DNA of 64,000 nucleotides, from assembly GCA_033398695.1 (NCBI GenBank), contig CM065805.1, forward strand, positions 75,360,762 through 75,424,761. Direction: 5' to 3'. Under the pieces are notes generated by a model. That model did not search any database. It was not told where the DNA came from and saw nothing but the letters and a program-made list of their open reading frames with translations. Origin of the DNA: Orobanche coerulescens (taxonomy: Eukaryota; Streptophyta; Magnoliopsida; Lamiales; Orobanchaceae). The first letter of the stretch is position 1, and the number at the start of each line of letters is the position of its first letter. The position numbers and the translations under genes are program-made. Below are positions 1 through 11,554 of this stretch, one piece after another.

Positions 1-829
1 GGGCAGTGGGTTTCGCCTTTTCAGAACAGTGCGACATGTCTAAGTTATTCCGAGTCGTATCATTATTCGTAATAGTCGTTTTCGCATCACGAATCCATAC
101 TTGCGCGGTAGTGGTGTTGATATTGTGTGGGCTGAAGTTAGGAACCCATTTGGATAACCGAAGAGTGCACAGCTTTAGCGACCAGGCCGAGTGTCTACAA
201 GCCTTGGCTCGATCAGCATCATTGGAGAATTATAAATTATAGCAGCCTTTCCCCAAAGGTATAATTTTCCAATCGTGTTCAAGCTCCCACAAGGATGCGA
301 GTTTCGTTTTGAGTGTAGGAACCTCCTAAGGCTTGTATGACTTAACATAAAATATTCTCCCTATCAAGGTGTTCGAGAGGAACCGAACTCGTTCCCTGTA
401 TCTATTTTCATCCACAATAATGCAAACGGAGTCTCCTCGACGGAACGGCTCATAAGGCTTGATGCAAGAGGAGGATGGCAGTTGATGGATGTTGTGAATG
501 GCCGAATTAAGAGCTGCGGGGGAAGATGGCTATTTGAGAGAACCAAAATTGATAGGGCAAGCACCTGCATGAACAGAACAAGAAGAACCTCCCGTGATCG
601 GACAAATTCCGGGCATAGGAGGATTAAACGACGAGGAAGACGAAACAGGTATAGATGATGGGGAATGATTATGTAAATGATCATTTTGGGCATGCATGGG
701 ATCATTCAATGCCGAGACCACATGATCATGCATGGCCGATCCATTAATCGCGTGATTATGCAGTGGAGTGCTAGCAATGTTAGCCCGATGATTGTGATGA
801 ACAGCGTGAGCATTGTAACCTGGAGCATC
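1..829 (-). pseudogene. LINE ORF1 (DUF4283 gag-like) remnant, cut by the window edge
   Basis: Read on the minus strand, an open stretch begins at the junction with the LINE tail at 829. It encodes a His/Asn-rich N-terminal part (about 530-829, with repeated HNH and NDH patterns). A second part resembles the DUF4283 domain found in ORF1 of plant L1-type LINEs. The DUF4283 cues are a GDSVCIIVDE strand, LSNTLIGRIF, and further on PLGKGCYNL and AQVWIRDA. ORF1 proteins of this kind are thought to bind LINE RNA in a ribonucleoprotein particle. At least two stops and a frame change interrupt it, and the CCHC knuckle expected downstream lies beyond the window. The frame is seen directly. The family call is from motif memory and is fairly secure. 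Confidence 0.6.
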
Positions 830-1165
830 TTTTTTTGACTCATCAAGGTCAATATTATTATAAAAACGAGAAATAGAAAATAGTTACAGAGAGAGGGCCA
901 ACGGATACCACAACCAGGCAACCGGGCTAGACAACAAAATAAAATCTCAAGATAATCCCACATGCGGGTAGTCAAGAGAAACAGAGAGAAAAACACAAAT
1001 GGAAAAGCTATCTATGAAAACAGAATAAAAGGACCTAAACCCCCATACCACATGTATGGGGTTGCAGCCGCAGGCCTCGTTAAAACCCTATCGTAGAAAA
1101 ACCCAATGGAAAAAAACTTCGATATGGAAAAAGAGTACTCGAGCGTTATGCTGCGAGAAAACTAA
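830..1165 (-). other. LINE 3' tail and poly(A)
   Basis: This non-coding tail follows RNase H. It carries the recurrent plant LINE 3' pattern, with paired GGGTTTT blocks (minus strand, near 1080-1110), a pyrimidine-rich stretch and a final seven-base A tract. No gene is seen. The tail is probably the segment recognised by the reverse transcriptase, which is inference from the family. Confidence 0.55.
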
Positions 1166-1611
1166 GGTCGGCTAAAATACATAGCAGACATATCCCTCAG
1201 CAGAAGATCTCGGAGAGACTCTGGCACTTCGCTAGACCACTCGTAAGAAACCAATATTTTAGAAAGCCAATCTGCCACAACATTCCCTTCTCTATAGATA
1301 TGAGAGACCCTGAAGTGCATGCCATCAATAATATGCTAAATCTGCCTCAAACGACTGCGGTAGATCCAGGGTACAGCCGAACTACGATATGAGAGAATGC
1401 TCACAACATAAGTAGAGTCAGACTCCAACCACAAATAATCCCAACCATGATAAAAAGCAATCTCGATAGCATGAATAGCCGCGACCCACTCAGCTTGGAA
1501 GGCAAAACAACAACCAATTGCTGCAGAGAGGGTGCCAAAAACCCCGACCCAGACGATTCCGATAAACAAGGCTAATAGCACCCATGCCTGGGCAACCTTT
1601 AGCCATCCCAT
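1166..1611 (-). pseudogene. LINE ORF2, RNase H domain
   Basis: The frame encodes a reverse-transcriptase-like RNase H (RVT_3 type). It includes CFAFQAEWVAAIHAIEIA and the acidic motif LWLESDSTYVV, whose Asp is expected to be catalytic. After an in-frame stop near 1335 the fold continues with a REGNVVADWLS segment holding the last acidic residue. RNase H would remove the RNA strand of the cDNA hybrid. The start is not meaningful because this was part of a longer ORF2; a stop and a frame break separate it from the upstream zinc-binding region. Confidence 0.7.
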
Positions 1612-1623
1612 CAGTGTTAACTT

Positions 1624-2718
1624 TCATCTAGCCAATTGGGGGGGGGGGGGGGAATACCATTTCACATAAATAGGGTAAAGCGGAGTTCTCGCGTGGCCAG
1701 CCACACCCAGAGCCCGAAGACGAACCAGGTCAGAAATAGAGTTATCCATGGTGCCTATGTCATAGTTATTACATTCTCTGAGAAGAGACCAAACTATAGA
1801 ACGGAGAGATATGATAGAAAATTTAGCTTCATTATATAAAACATCACAACGAATATGCCAGATAGCCCAGACGGCAGTGATAATAGTGAATCTCCAGAGA
1901 GTAGAGATCTGCTGACTAAATCTGATATCCATAGCTCGAATGATGAAGTGCCCGAACCCAGCATTCAATTCTAAAGAGTTTAAGAAGCCCCGCTCAATAT
2001 AGTCCCAGAACTGCTGGATAATAATGCACTCAATGAAAATGTGGTCAATCGATTCAGGGGCAGAGAGACAGAAAAGGCAAACCAAAGGACCAATGAAACC
2101 CCTGAAACAAAGAAGATCAAAAACAGGCAGCCTGTTGTGAAAAGCCTTCCAGACCGTGAGAGAATGACGAGCGGGGATTAATCTGTGCCAAATCGATTTC
2201 CCCCAGCTCACCTTAGGAAAGTTGTGGCGAAGGTTCCAATAAGCGATTTGAGAGGTAACATTGCCGTGCACCGATTTAGCCCAAACCCGCTCGTCTTTTC
2301 CTTCAAAGTCAGAAGGGGTATAGACGACATCTAAAGCAACATCACGACACCTCTCCATGAAATCGAGGGTAAGATGCCAGGTCCCGTCATAGTAAAAATC
2401 GCTAATGGTGTCAGAGAAGGTACTTCTGAGATGATGAGGAATACCCAACCGATCACCAATGATATAACCCAGCCAATTGTCCCACTAAAATTTAATATTC
2501 TGACCATTTCCAATAACCCAACTGGAAGTGTTAAGAAGACGGGGAATATGATTACGAATCCTTCTGAATATAGAGGAAGAAACAATCTTGCGAGTATCCA
2601 AATTACTTCTGATAAACCTCTGACGAAGGAACTGACCACAAAAGGAATCCTCCTGCAGAATAACCCAGGCCAAATGTAACAAAAAGGATTCATTCATCAT
2701 ACGAAGATGCCTCACCAC
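1624..2718 (-). pseudogene. LINE ORF2, thumb/zinc-binding (zf-RVT) region
   Basis: Two overlapping frames (2718-2485 and 2448-1624) together encode the segment between reverse transcriptase and RNase H. The second contains the zf-RVT pattern: VWKAFHNRLP, then a Cys-rich stretch LCFRGFIGPLVCLFCLSAPE and SIDHIFIEC. This domain is usual in plant LINEs and is thought to bind nucleic acid. A stop near 2490 and a frame change split it. A run of 15 G at 1638-1652 reads as prolines near the end of this frame. Confidence 0.65.
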
Positions 2719-2754
2719 AAGACCTCCCTCCTCTAAAGGGGAACAAACTCTGCT

Positions 2755-3953
2755 CTAGGCCATAGTACATGCGTTCTTGTGACTAATGTACCCCGACCAA
2801 ATAAAATTTCTAGCCGCCGAATCTAATTTGTTTATCAATTTGATTGGCCAACTATATATCATCATTGAGTGAATGGAGGAGCTCATGATGACAGAGTTAA
2901 CTAAGCAAATACGACTAGCTATCGAGATAGAAGATCCTTTCCAAGCAGAAAATTTACTAATAATTTGATCAACGACCAGGGCAATATGGATGAGACGGGG
3001 TATGCCGCAGAATAACGGAACCCCGAGGTAATTGAAAGGGAGTGATCCCTCGCGCATGCCAAGGGTGCGCAGAATGGCCCGTTTGGTGTGGATAGGAACA
3101 TGTGAACCAAAATAAACCTTAGATTTAGTACGATTCATAGCCTGGACCAAGATAGCTGAGTAATTCTCAAGAATCTTCGATAAAGCATTGGCATTATCCG
3201 TAGAGGCACGACCAAACACGATAGCATCATCCGCATAAAAAAGGTGAGATGGATAGATAATTTTACGGCTGCAAAAATAAGGTTAAAGAGAGTAGTCCGA
3301 ACCGCATTGGAGAGCATGAGACCGAGCATCTCCTCAGTAATAAAAAATAAAAGAGGGGACATGGGATCACCTTGCCGAACCCCTTGACTGCACGCAAAGT
3401 AACCCGTAGGAGCGCCGTTTATAAGAATGGAAAGCTTCGCTGAGTGAAGAATGGTGGAAACCCAAGCAACAAACTGGTCGTGAAAACCAAAACTGTGAAG
3501 AACATACAATAAGAACTCCTAGGAGAGAGTGTCAAAAGCTTTACGAAGGTCAATCTTAATAGCCATGTTACCGCCGAACACGCGACGATTTAAACAATTA
3601 ACGCATTCTGAAGCTATAGATATACAATCGTGGATGCGCCGACCCAGAATAAAGCCAAACTGATGGGGGCTAATGATCTCATGAATAAAACTAGAAAGTC
3701 TGGCCGTGAGGATTTTTGTAATAATTTTGAAGATAAAGTTACTTAAGACAATAGGCCGGAATTGCTCAATAGAGATAGCCCCTTTGACTTTAGGAATGGG
3801 AGCTACTAAACTAGAGTTAAAACCCGTCGGAAGATCACCCTCAATGAAAAATTTCCGAATAGACGCCACAATATCGGTACCAATGACTTCCCAAGAGAAC
3901 TGATAAAATAATATAGTAAAGCCGTCAGGCCCAGGGGCACTGTGAGGCTCCAT
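2755..3953 (-). pseudogene. LINE ORF2, reverse transcriptase
   Basis: Three minus-strand frames encode successive parts of a non-LTR reverse transcriptase. The first (3953-3519) has SAPGPDGFT, the FRPIVLSN block, HQFGFILGRRIHD and KIDLRKAFDT. The second (3509-3135) has SQGVRQGDPMSPLLF. The catalytic YADD lies at about 3226-3237, followed by a third frame with FNYLGVPLF and an FSAWKGSSIS segment typical of plant LINEs. The order of blocks is complete, but one stop and two frameshifts disable it. The enzyme would copy LINE RNA at nicked target DNA. Confidence 0.8.
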
Positions 3954-4268
3954 ATCGAATACTGTAGAAAGAATTTCCTCGGAATGGGGAATAGCGGTAA
4001 GGATGGAGTTATGCTGATGAGAAACCTTAGGAAGAGAGAAACCAGTGGGCCAGTTAGTAGCAATTGGGTGGCCTTCGAAAAGGTGCTAATAAAAATTCAC
4101 AATGTGGTTCGAGATGGTAGGCGGATCACGACAAAGATCACCGTCAATAAGGAGAGAGGAGAGTTGAAGACGATTATTCCTCATCTTAGCTATCCTATGG
4201 AAAAAGGCAATATTCCGATCACCATCCTTAAGCCAGTTAGTCCTACTCCTTTGTTGGAAGAAAAGACT

Positions 4269-5087
4269 CTATTTATTAAGGATGTCGTTCAAGGCCGCAG
4301 TTGTTTCGACCTCCTGGCAGAAGAGCTCGTCGGTATACCCATCCGCATCAATGAGAGACTGAATCTCACCAATTTGATCCAAAAGCTGACTTTCTTTAGT
4401 GAAAATATCACCAAAGGACGAAAAATTCCAATGCTTGAGGGTACAACGCAGTCTTTTAAGCTTGTACAAAACCAAGTCCCAAAGAGACCGGTTCCCACAA
4501 TTAAGATTCCAAGAGTTCCAAATAACACTAATAAATGAATTATCAGTAGTCCACATACGTGGAAAACGGAAAGGTCTGGGAAAATAAGTATTACCCAAAG
4601 TGGAGGTGATCCAGATCGGGTGGTCATTAGAGCAGGTCCTAGGGAAAACATGATATTTCGTGGAAACCCAGTGATTGATAAAATCGGGGGTGGCCAAAAA
4701 CCGATCAATGCGGGTCTCAACATGAGAATCATCATGAACCCTGCCTCTCCAGGTAAATTGATGACCAGTAAAAGGGATACCGACAAGCAAGGCCTCATCA
4801 ATAAATTGACTGAACTCCCGACAAGAAGTAGCATTGGGAACATGAAGACTGCGACGCTCATGTGCCCCAATGACGGCATTAAAATCTCCGAAAACTAAAA
4901 GGTTAGGGTGAAGGAAGATCAAGATATCCTCCCAAAGATTCCTGTGACCAATATAGTTACGAGCACCATGAACAATAGACACCCAAAAGTCCCATCCATT
5001 GGAAGAGATTTCCATGATGATAACCTGATCAGATACATGGATGACTTGGCAATTGGATATGTTGAGGGATCCGCACCCAAATAGCAA
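4269..5087 (-). pseudogene. LINE ORF2, endonuclease (EEP family), N-terminally truncated
   Basis: This 272-codon frame matches the apurinic-type endonuclease of L1-like LINEs. Recognisable blocks are LLVFGDFNAVIGAHERR, FTWRGRVHDDSHVETRIDRFLA and a final SNDHPIW, which corresponds to the catalytic SDH motif (here ND). The N-terminal third, with its metal-binding Asn and Glu, is missing because the element is truncated. The domain would nick target DNA to prime reverse transcription. The altered SDH and the missing N-terminus mean it is inactive. It runs into a linker before the reverse transcriptase. Confidence 0.75.
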
Positions 5088-5105
5088 AACAATGGAGTTT
5101 TGCTA

Positions 5106-5517
5106 ACCCCCAAGTATTCGGGGGTGGATGTCTGTATTACGTCCAGGTACTTGTAGGTTTGGGAAGAAAATCACAGGATCGGTACGAGGGATGACGGAAT
5201 GACGACGATACTAATCACATGAATACCAGTGTTGAGTACTTTGGTAATGTCTTGTTATTTTGTCTTTCCGTTGTGGTACTTTCCCGTCTTATGGGAGTGT
5301 TGATGTATTTTAACCCCTGCGTGGGTATGAGTTGTGAGAAAGAGTTATGTATAAGTGATGTGTATGTTGTGGTAAAAGACTGAATCGGTCTAACAGTTCG
5401 TTATTTAGCCATGTTGGCGTATATTGTGTTGTATGTGATTATTGTATTTAGACTGGTAGATCCTCACGGAGAGGGTCTGCGGCGCTGTAATATTCCAAAG
5501 TTGATTGGGGTGTTACA
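5106..5517 (+). repeat. 3' end of a long LTR (relative of the large LTR family at 39118-56209)
   Basis: The right end (about 5480-5517) reads GCGCTGTAATATTCC and then GGGGTGTTACA. This is the reverse complement of the terminal motif that begins at 39118 (TGTAACACCCC, then GAATATTACAGCGCC). The segment is therefore the last about 400 bases of a related LTR in the plus orientation, left after the LINE side was joined. No gene is seen in it. It separates the LINE from copia A. Confidence 0.55.
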
Positions 5518-6755
5518 GGAAGAGACAGAGGAAAAGTCTCAATTCCCTGTATGGAAATCCCAAGCTGAACTTATAAGACTTTCCATGTGCAATCTAGCTA
5601 TGTTCCTAGCCCAGTCTGAACCTGTTTCGACCAATGAGGCTCTGAATAATTCTCACCGGATCACTTCTATAGAATAAGAGCTCAACGGTCATAGGAACCA
5701 AATGGGTATTCTGGAACAAAAAGGACAGAAATAGACTTGTTATCGGGAACAAGTCCATATTAGTCGCCCAAGGTTACAGACAGGAAGAAAGAATAGATTA
5801 TGATTTAACTTTTTCCCCTGTAGCTAGACTAGAAGCCATTAGGATATTTTTAGCATTTTCCACTCATCAGAACTTTAACATATACATGGATATTAAGAGT
5901 GCGTTCCTGAATGGAGACCTAGCCGAAGAAGTTTATGTTGAACAACCTCTAGGGTTTGCCATCACAGAAGGTGGAGACGTTGTGTACAGGCTAAGGAAAG
6001 CGCTATACGGGCTCAAGCAGTTTTGGTTCAACTAACCTTGCTTTATGTCAAAAGTTCTCTAATCTCATACAAAGTAAATTTGAAATGAGTATGATGGGAG
6101 AACTTAGCTATTTCTTAGGATTGCAGGTGAAACAACTTCCTGCATGTATATTCATAAACCAGGAGAAATACAGCAAGGAAATGCTCAACAAGTTCAGGAT
6201 GAATACTTCCAAATTATCATCTACCCACATGAGCACTTCTACACAGATAAGTGCTGACGAAGTTGGAAAGCCGGTTGATCAATCACTCTGAAGGAAGCTT
6301 ATAAGCTCACTCATGTACCTAACAGCCAGCAGTCCCAATATCCAATTTGCTGTCGGAGTATGTGCTCGATATCCGGTAGCACCTAAAGAGTCACACTTCA
6401 CCACAACCAAATGAATTCTTAAGTACATAAAAGGAACACTAGATGTAAGATTGTGGTATCCTAAGTAAGAAAGATTCAATTTGGTGGGTTACAGCGACTC
6501 GGATCTCGGAGGTTGTAAGTTGGATAGGAAGAGCACAAGCGGGACTTGTCACTTCCATGGACTATGTCTTGTGTCATGGTTCGGTAAGAAACAATTGGCC
6601 AACTCGCTTTCTACAGCTGAATCAGAATATTATGCTGTTGGAAGCTGCTATATGCAGATCCTTTAGATGTAACAACAGTTACAGGACTATGGCATTCATG
6701 CAAGTGAAACTGCAATCATGTGTGATAGCACTAGTACAATCACAATCACACATAA
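5518..6755 (+). pseudogene. Copia A pol: reverse transcriptase and start of RNase H
   Basis: The translation shows RVT_2 blocks: [11 protein letters not shown], the [16 protein letters not shown] segment, [12 protein letters not shown] and [10 protein letters not shown]. After about 6020 a deletion removes the region that should hold the catalytic YVDD. The text resumes with MGELSYFLGLQVKQ and continues into RNase H with the [11 protein letters not shown] motif and STAESEYYAVG. Stops occur near 5676, 6288 and 6411. The frame ends abruptly at the chromovirus LTR, within the CDSTSTITIT segment. The fragment cannot encode an active polymerase. Confidence 0.8.
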
Positions 6756-9634
6756 TGTAATTCCCTGGTTGTTTATATGCATGAATTATTATAACATCAA
6801 GTGCGACATTAGGGTTTTGCTATCACAAGTACTAAAATTCTGACTAATGGAATAAGTTTAGAACTATTTACACGTTTTTTAATTCAGAAATCGGATGTTC
6901 GGTTATCTGGTAGGGATTCTCTTTTGATTTTGATTTTATGTTTCTATAGACAGAATCGTGATTCCATAGCCTTCTATATACACCACTTTTACGTTACGAG
7001 TACAATTTTCAAAAGTTTACTTTTTGAATTTTCGGGTATATTTTATGTCGAGTCGTTTTCTCGGATAATTTGCGTTCCATAAATTGCGAAACTTTTCTCC
7101 GACATTAAGCTGTAAGTGCGACACTATAATTTAAGTATATGACATACACACAATACTCGAGTAATTTTATCTGCGGAGGAGCGAAACGTAAAATATTCTT
7201 CGACTTATTTATGATGACGTCTAGGGTTAACCTAGTATATAAAGGGACATCACCTCCCTTTCATTTTTCCTCCTCACTTCATTTTCTTCCTCTATTCTTC
7301 TCTTTTGGCCGCCCCCTCCCCCTTCACCATTGAAACACCATTGTTCTTCCATTATAACTCAAGTACAAGCTCATTTTGTGTTCCAAACATGAAACAAATT
7401 TCATATTCAAGTAAGTTACATTCTCCTCTTCACTTCTATCCAAGTAGAAACAGGTTTTAGGTAACTTTAAAATTTGAAAAAATATATGAAGAGCTTAGGT
7501 TTAATGTTATAATGTTTTGTCTGTTGTTTTTAAGTTGATTCCAAGGTTCTTGAAAGTGTTTAGAACAAGTTTTAATCATGGTTTTGATTTCATGTCTTGG
7601 CCGAAATTCTTAGGGTTTTATAACCCAATCATGTGTTCTTTTTCTTATGATTTTCTTACACAATATGTTGCTATATGATGATATGATGCTATGATGAATT
7701 TATAGGATTATTATAAAATATTTGGTGGTTTGAAATTAAGGAAGAATCATGCTTAGTTCTTGATATGTTGATATATGTTCAAAAGTGACTTAATAATTGT
7801 GATGATGTATGAAAGAAGTACATGATATGTTTTTGTTAGATTTTTATAAAATATTTTGGAAATTTATTTGAAAACAAAGGCATGAAGTTAGATTTATGAA
7901 GTTGGAAATAGGTTAGATAATATTTGATGTAGTTAAAGAGCATGATTAGTAGTGAAGATTTTAAAATCATGTTTAGGTCATTTTTATGTTAGAACCAAAA
8001 CTTTAATTATCAATACGAGTGTATATTAAGTGTGTTGTTTGACGTTGGTAACAATTTATGCTTGTTGATACTTGTTAATGATATTTGAAGGTTTAAAGTT
8101 GGGAAATAAAAACGAGTAAGTAGTGTCGAGAAGCATGCTTGTATGTCGACTCATATATGTGTTATAAGTATGATATGCATGATTAGAGTTTACATGTTTA
8201 GGGTTTTCGTTGCTACAAACGGGCTCTAGGTTAATCTGATGTTTCCCATTTTCGCCGGATATTGGCAGTTTCGTTACACTTCACGGAAACGGCCATAACT
8301 TTCTCTACGTTTAATACTTTTGAGATCCGTAAAATGGACATGAAACTATACTTCAGTGATTTTCCAGTGGTATAAGATACAATATCAAGTTCTTATGGTG
8401 CATTAACATAATTCTAATTATTTCCATACTTGATGCACATTATGTTATGATTATGTTAAGTGTTTGATGATGGTTTTCGAACCAAGAAATGTGTAACAGA
8501 ATCGAGTATCGGTTACCGTTGCTAGCATCTTTATATGTTATATGGTCAGTTAGGTCCTCTAAGAGAATCATAGCATTTATTTTTAAACTTAAGTCGAATG
8601 CAAAACTCTAAAGTCCAAATATGTAGATCGAGTCCGTTTTCCGTTAGAATTCGTTAAGCTCGATCGACCGCTAAACTTAGTTGTTTCTGATGAAAGGTGG
8701 AGCAGCAGACTGAAGCATAAGGAAGAAACGAGAATCATTTTTGCTTGTGTTTATTACTTGTCCAGGTGGGCTTTTTATACGAAAATGATTTGAGCTTTGC
8801 TCTATTTTGATGAAATATTTTACAAGCAAATTATGATTTCAAATGATTATGATGCATAAAAAACTTTTATGTGGGTTCTTATGAATTTATCACTGTTGGC
8901 TTGCCAACCTATGAAATGATCGGATCCTGAGCTAGAAAAGGTTGCTGGCCAGGGTTAGTGTACACAGTACTGGGGATTGTGAGCTCTCTTCGGAGTGGCC
9001 GATCTCGGGGAATAACGTTCACGGGAGGTGGCCACCTTCCCCGGCGTAAATTATGGATATGGTGAATCTGATGATATATGCTATGAAATGAAATTATTTA
9101 GTAAACATGGGCTTTTTATTAAAACCCCCGTGTGTTACTGCTTATATGCATGATGACAAATACGAAAGCATGTTTTATGTTTTGGCAATATGTTCACGAA
9201 GTACATTGTACTCAACCCTGTATATGTTTTAAAATGTGCAGGTTGAGCAGGGGATGTGACGGAGGGTGTTGAGTGGAAGTCTTTTGTTTACGATCAATGT
9301 TAATCCTTGGTTACATATCTTCATATATGTAACCAACCATGTTTTTCCACTGCAAACACTCTTTATGATTTTGCTTTCTAAGTTATGCGATTGTAATATG
9401 TTATGAAGCCTTTTTCTAAACTTTAAGGCTAATATTATAACTATGTATTCTACTTTGAATTCTAAGTTATTCCCACGGGATTGACTCCCCTTCATGATGC
9501 CTTGATATGTTATTCATGGAAATCCACCCTTATTCCTTATGAAATGTATGTTTCCCCCTTTCTTCCCCGCTTCTTAATTCCTACCCCGGGTCACTCTCTG
9601 GCTGTGCCGTCCTTAGGGATAAGGGGCCGTTACA
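6756..9634 (+). repeat. Chromovirus 5' LTR
   Basis: The LTR is 2,879 bases, starting TGTAATTCCC and ending GGCCGTTACA. It is closely similar to the right-hand LTR, apart from the nested insertion and small indels, over its whole length. The body is AT-rich and without coding potential; short open frames in it are chance. Shared landmarks are TATATAAAGGG near 7236, a TTGCTGGCC block near 8940 and GGATAAGGGG near the end. Confidence 0.85.
7236..7244 (+). promoter_or_regulatory. Probable TATA box of the chromovirus 5' LTR
   Basis: TATATAAAG lies about 480 bases into the LTR and is followed by a pyrimidine-rich leader. The same motif is kept in the right-hand LTR at 16570. Its position and the T/C-rich sequence after it fit a U3/R boundary, which is inference. 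Confidence 0.55.
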
Positions 9635-9637
9635 GAA

Positions 9638-9654
9638 TGGTATCAGAGAGGTTT
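9638..9654 (+). other. Primer-binding site (initiator tRNA-Met type)
   Basis: TGGTATCAGAGAGGTTT begins three bases after the LTR. It matches the TGGTATCAGAGC pattern complementary to the 3' end of plant initiator tRNA-Met, with one mismatch inside the core. Minus-strand DNA synthesis would start here. Confidence 0.8.
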
Positions 9655-10352
9655 GTTCGCTCTGAGTCTATGTCTTTCAAGCGAAGTTTAGTTCGATTCT
9701 CTAAACTGATTTAATAATCAATTGTCAACTCAACACCCTGTCACGTCATGCTCAACTGAAGAGTAAGGTAAATGATTTATTAGTATTTATGATTCAAACT
9801 TCTTTTGCTATGAAAAATGTATCTATTTACGAGCTTTTTTGAAATGTTAAATATAAACATATATGGAACGATATATGTATGACGAAGCATGTACTATATG
9901 ATTTCTTATTTTTCGATTATGCATGAATTGTTGCTGATGAAGAAACACGAAAGACGAGAACCTAGAAACTTCTTTAGTGTCTTCGATTATGCGATCGAGA
10001 ACTTATGCACCTTAAGTATTTCAACACATGCACGAATGTGAAGGGCGAACAATGATGATGTAATAACAAGGACCGACGATGCAGTGACGTCTCCAATGAA
10101 TATGACTTACGTACGAGTAATACAAGTATGGTTATTTGTATCGGGATGTTCATTTATGGCGGAACCCGAATAACTTTCATAACATACCCCTTAGAGAGTA
10201 TATTATTATTTTAATGTTAGGTGTTTCTCAGAGTCCAGAGTTCGAGTCGAGAACTTGGGATGAGATTTATATCCTTCTTTTGAGAACCCTTTAGTATAGT
10301 TGTTCTATTATGTTGAGATGTTGATGTATTATACATATACCTTCTTCATAGG
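9655..10352 (+). other. Chromovirus untranslated leader
   Basis: About 700 bases lie between the primer site and the first ORF. I see no gene or repeat in it. It would be part of the genomic RNA leader and may hold packaging signals. Confidence 0.4.
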
Positions 10353-10751
10353 ATGGCGACCACGAAGAAGATGCCGCGTAAGTCAAAGAGGAGAAGGCGT
10401 ACACCGTGCGACCTTGCGGAGGCTTTCCGCAGCACGTATCGAGGCACAGGTGCCACCGTGGGCCATTTCGTGGCAGACCTCAAGGCGACATGGCGCTTAG
10501 CTGCTCCTCATGGTGTCTCAGACTACGAGTGCATTCAGCACATTATCGACCTCCTTCCGATCGAGTGGAGGGAGTGGGCTGATGCAGTCTCATGGTACTA
10601 TATCTTTTTGCATGAGCCGACTTTAGTACCTTCCAGAGATTTCATGGCGTTTTCTATCCGCATCACCACTCAGTACCTCCAGCACCGTGCATCTCCCCCT
10701 GGAGCTTGCGTGTATCGACCTTATGCTAGGGGAGTTTGCCGGAGAGGATAG
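10353..10751 (+). CDS. Unidentified basic ORF upstream of gag
   Basis: This intact 132-codon ORF lies in the chromovirus leader, before gag. The N-terminus is strongly basic (TTKKMPRKSKRRRRT) and could act as a nuclear or nucleolar localisation signal or bind RNA. The centre is hydrophobic and Trp-rich (LLPIEWREWADAVSWYYIF), and the C-terminus is again basic. I do not recognise a family. The ATG at 10353 was taken because the basic segment follows it directly. It is one of the few undamaged frames in an otherwise stop-ridden element. It could also be a lost N-terminal extension of the gag region or a chance ORF; no function is proposed. Confidence 0.4.
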   Translation: MATTKKMPRKSKRRRRTPCDLAEAFRSTYRGTGATVGHFVADLKATWRLAAPHGVSDYECIQHIIDLLPIEWREWADAVSWYYIFLHEPTLVPSRDFMAFSIRITTQYLQHRASPPGACVYRPYARGVCRRG

Positions 10752-10813
10752 CTATACCTCTACCCAGCCAAGTGGTTCTTGTTGCACCCTCTCATGCTCA
10801 GAATGGGTAACAC

Positions 10814-11110
10814 ATGGAGGCAGCGACCTCAGCACCTCACCGCAGGGATATGGGAACTGAGCGTTTTAGTCTCAGGAGGACGTCTCCGCAACTTCGACCT
10901 ATGCCAGTCATCGATCTAGTCAACCCACAACCAATCACAAACAATGCTCATCTACTTCTCCCGAAGAAGCGCAGAGTCACTGAAGACCCTGTTGCAGTCT
11001 CTACATCCTTAGACGAGGAGTCAGAATAAGATCCAAAAGAAGATCCAAAAGAGGATCCGGAGGAGTTTTCCAAGGAGGACAGCTCGACCGCTGAGTCGAG
11101 GGTAACTTGA
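10814..11110 (+). pseudogene. Second unidentified leader ORF with basic patch and acidic tail
   Basis: A 71-codon frame from 10814 contains LLLPKKRRVTED, which looks like a classical nuclear localisation signal, and then an acidic tail. Beyond the stop at 11027 the same frame continues as tandem DPKEDPKEDPEE repeats to about 11110. The tail suggests a longer protein cut by one nonsense change. It may once have been continuous with the preceding ORF through a frameshift. The family is not recognised. Confidence 0.35.
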
Positions 11111-11554
11111 GATAGCTCAGAATGGTGCTAGCCATATATTTTGTATTTTGTATGCAGAACGTCACTTCTTTTTCTTATACGAGTTGTTTCGATGTCTAGC
11201 ACTTTCTTATATTATAGACGGCAATGCTATTTGTTAGAGCATCCCGTATTTTGGTATATGTGTAGGCAAGTAGCGTAGATCAGCTTGTATTGATAGTTAG
11301 TAAGACCTCGTTGAAGGCAATTGTACTATTATGATGCATATGATATATTGATATATATTTTGACCCTTCATGGGCTTTTCTTCTCATGAGTATGATGTTA
11401 TTATTTCTGATCTCTTTCTTGACCTTGCCACGAGAGTTGTCTATGAGTATATGCCAATGATGATTATGTAGTTGCGAACTCCTTTTTATGATCTAGTATG
11501 ACGATAATTACGGACCAATGATAATGAACTAATGATGATTATGTGCACCACATA
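11111..11554 (+). other. Non-coding spacer before gag
   Basis: This AT-rich spacer lies between the leader ORFs and gag. It has several ATGATGATTATG-like repeats just before the gag ATG, but no clear gene. Confidence 0.35.

Larger units (their letters stand above)
830..5105 (-). mobile_element. 5'-truncated L1-like LINE with a C-terminal RNase H
   Basis: A non-LTR retrotransposon lies on the minus strand. From right to left it shows an endonuclease/exonuclease/phosphatase domain, a reverse transcriptase, a zinc-binding zf-RVT region and a plant-type RNase H. A roughly 320-base non-coding tail follows and ends in a short A tract (T run at 830-836 on the plus strand). ORF1 and the N-terminus of the endonuclease are missing, so the copy is truncated at the 5' end near 5105, as is usual after incomplete target-primed reverse transcription. 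No convincing target duplication joins the two flanks: the left flank is another LINE's ORF1 and the right flank is an LTR fragment. Confidence 0.8.

Noticed and set aside
706..996. Minus-strand hydrophobic ORF as a small membrane protein
   Set aside because: It spans the junction of the LINE tail and the neighbouring ORF1 in a frame different from the coding one, so it is chance.
4269..5087. A cellular endonuclease/exonuclease/phosphatase gene
   Set aside because: It is followed in order by LINE reverse transcriptase, zinc-binding and RNase H regions on the same strand and lacks its N-terminus.
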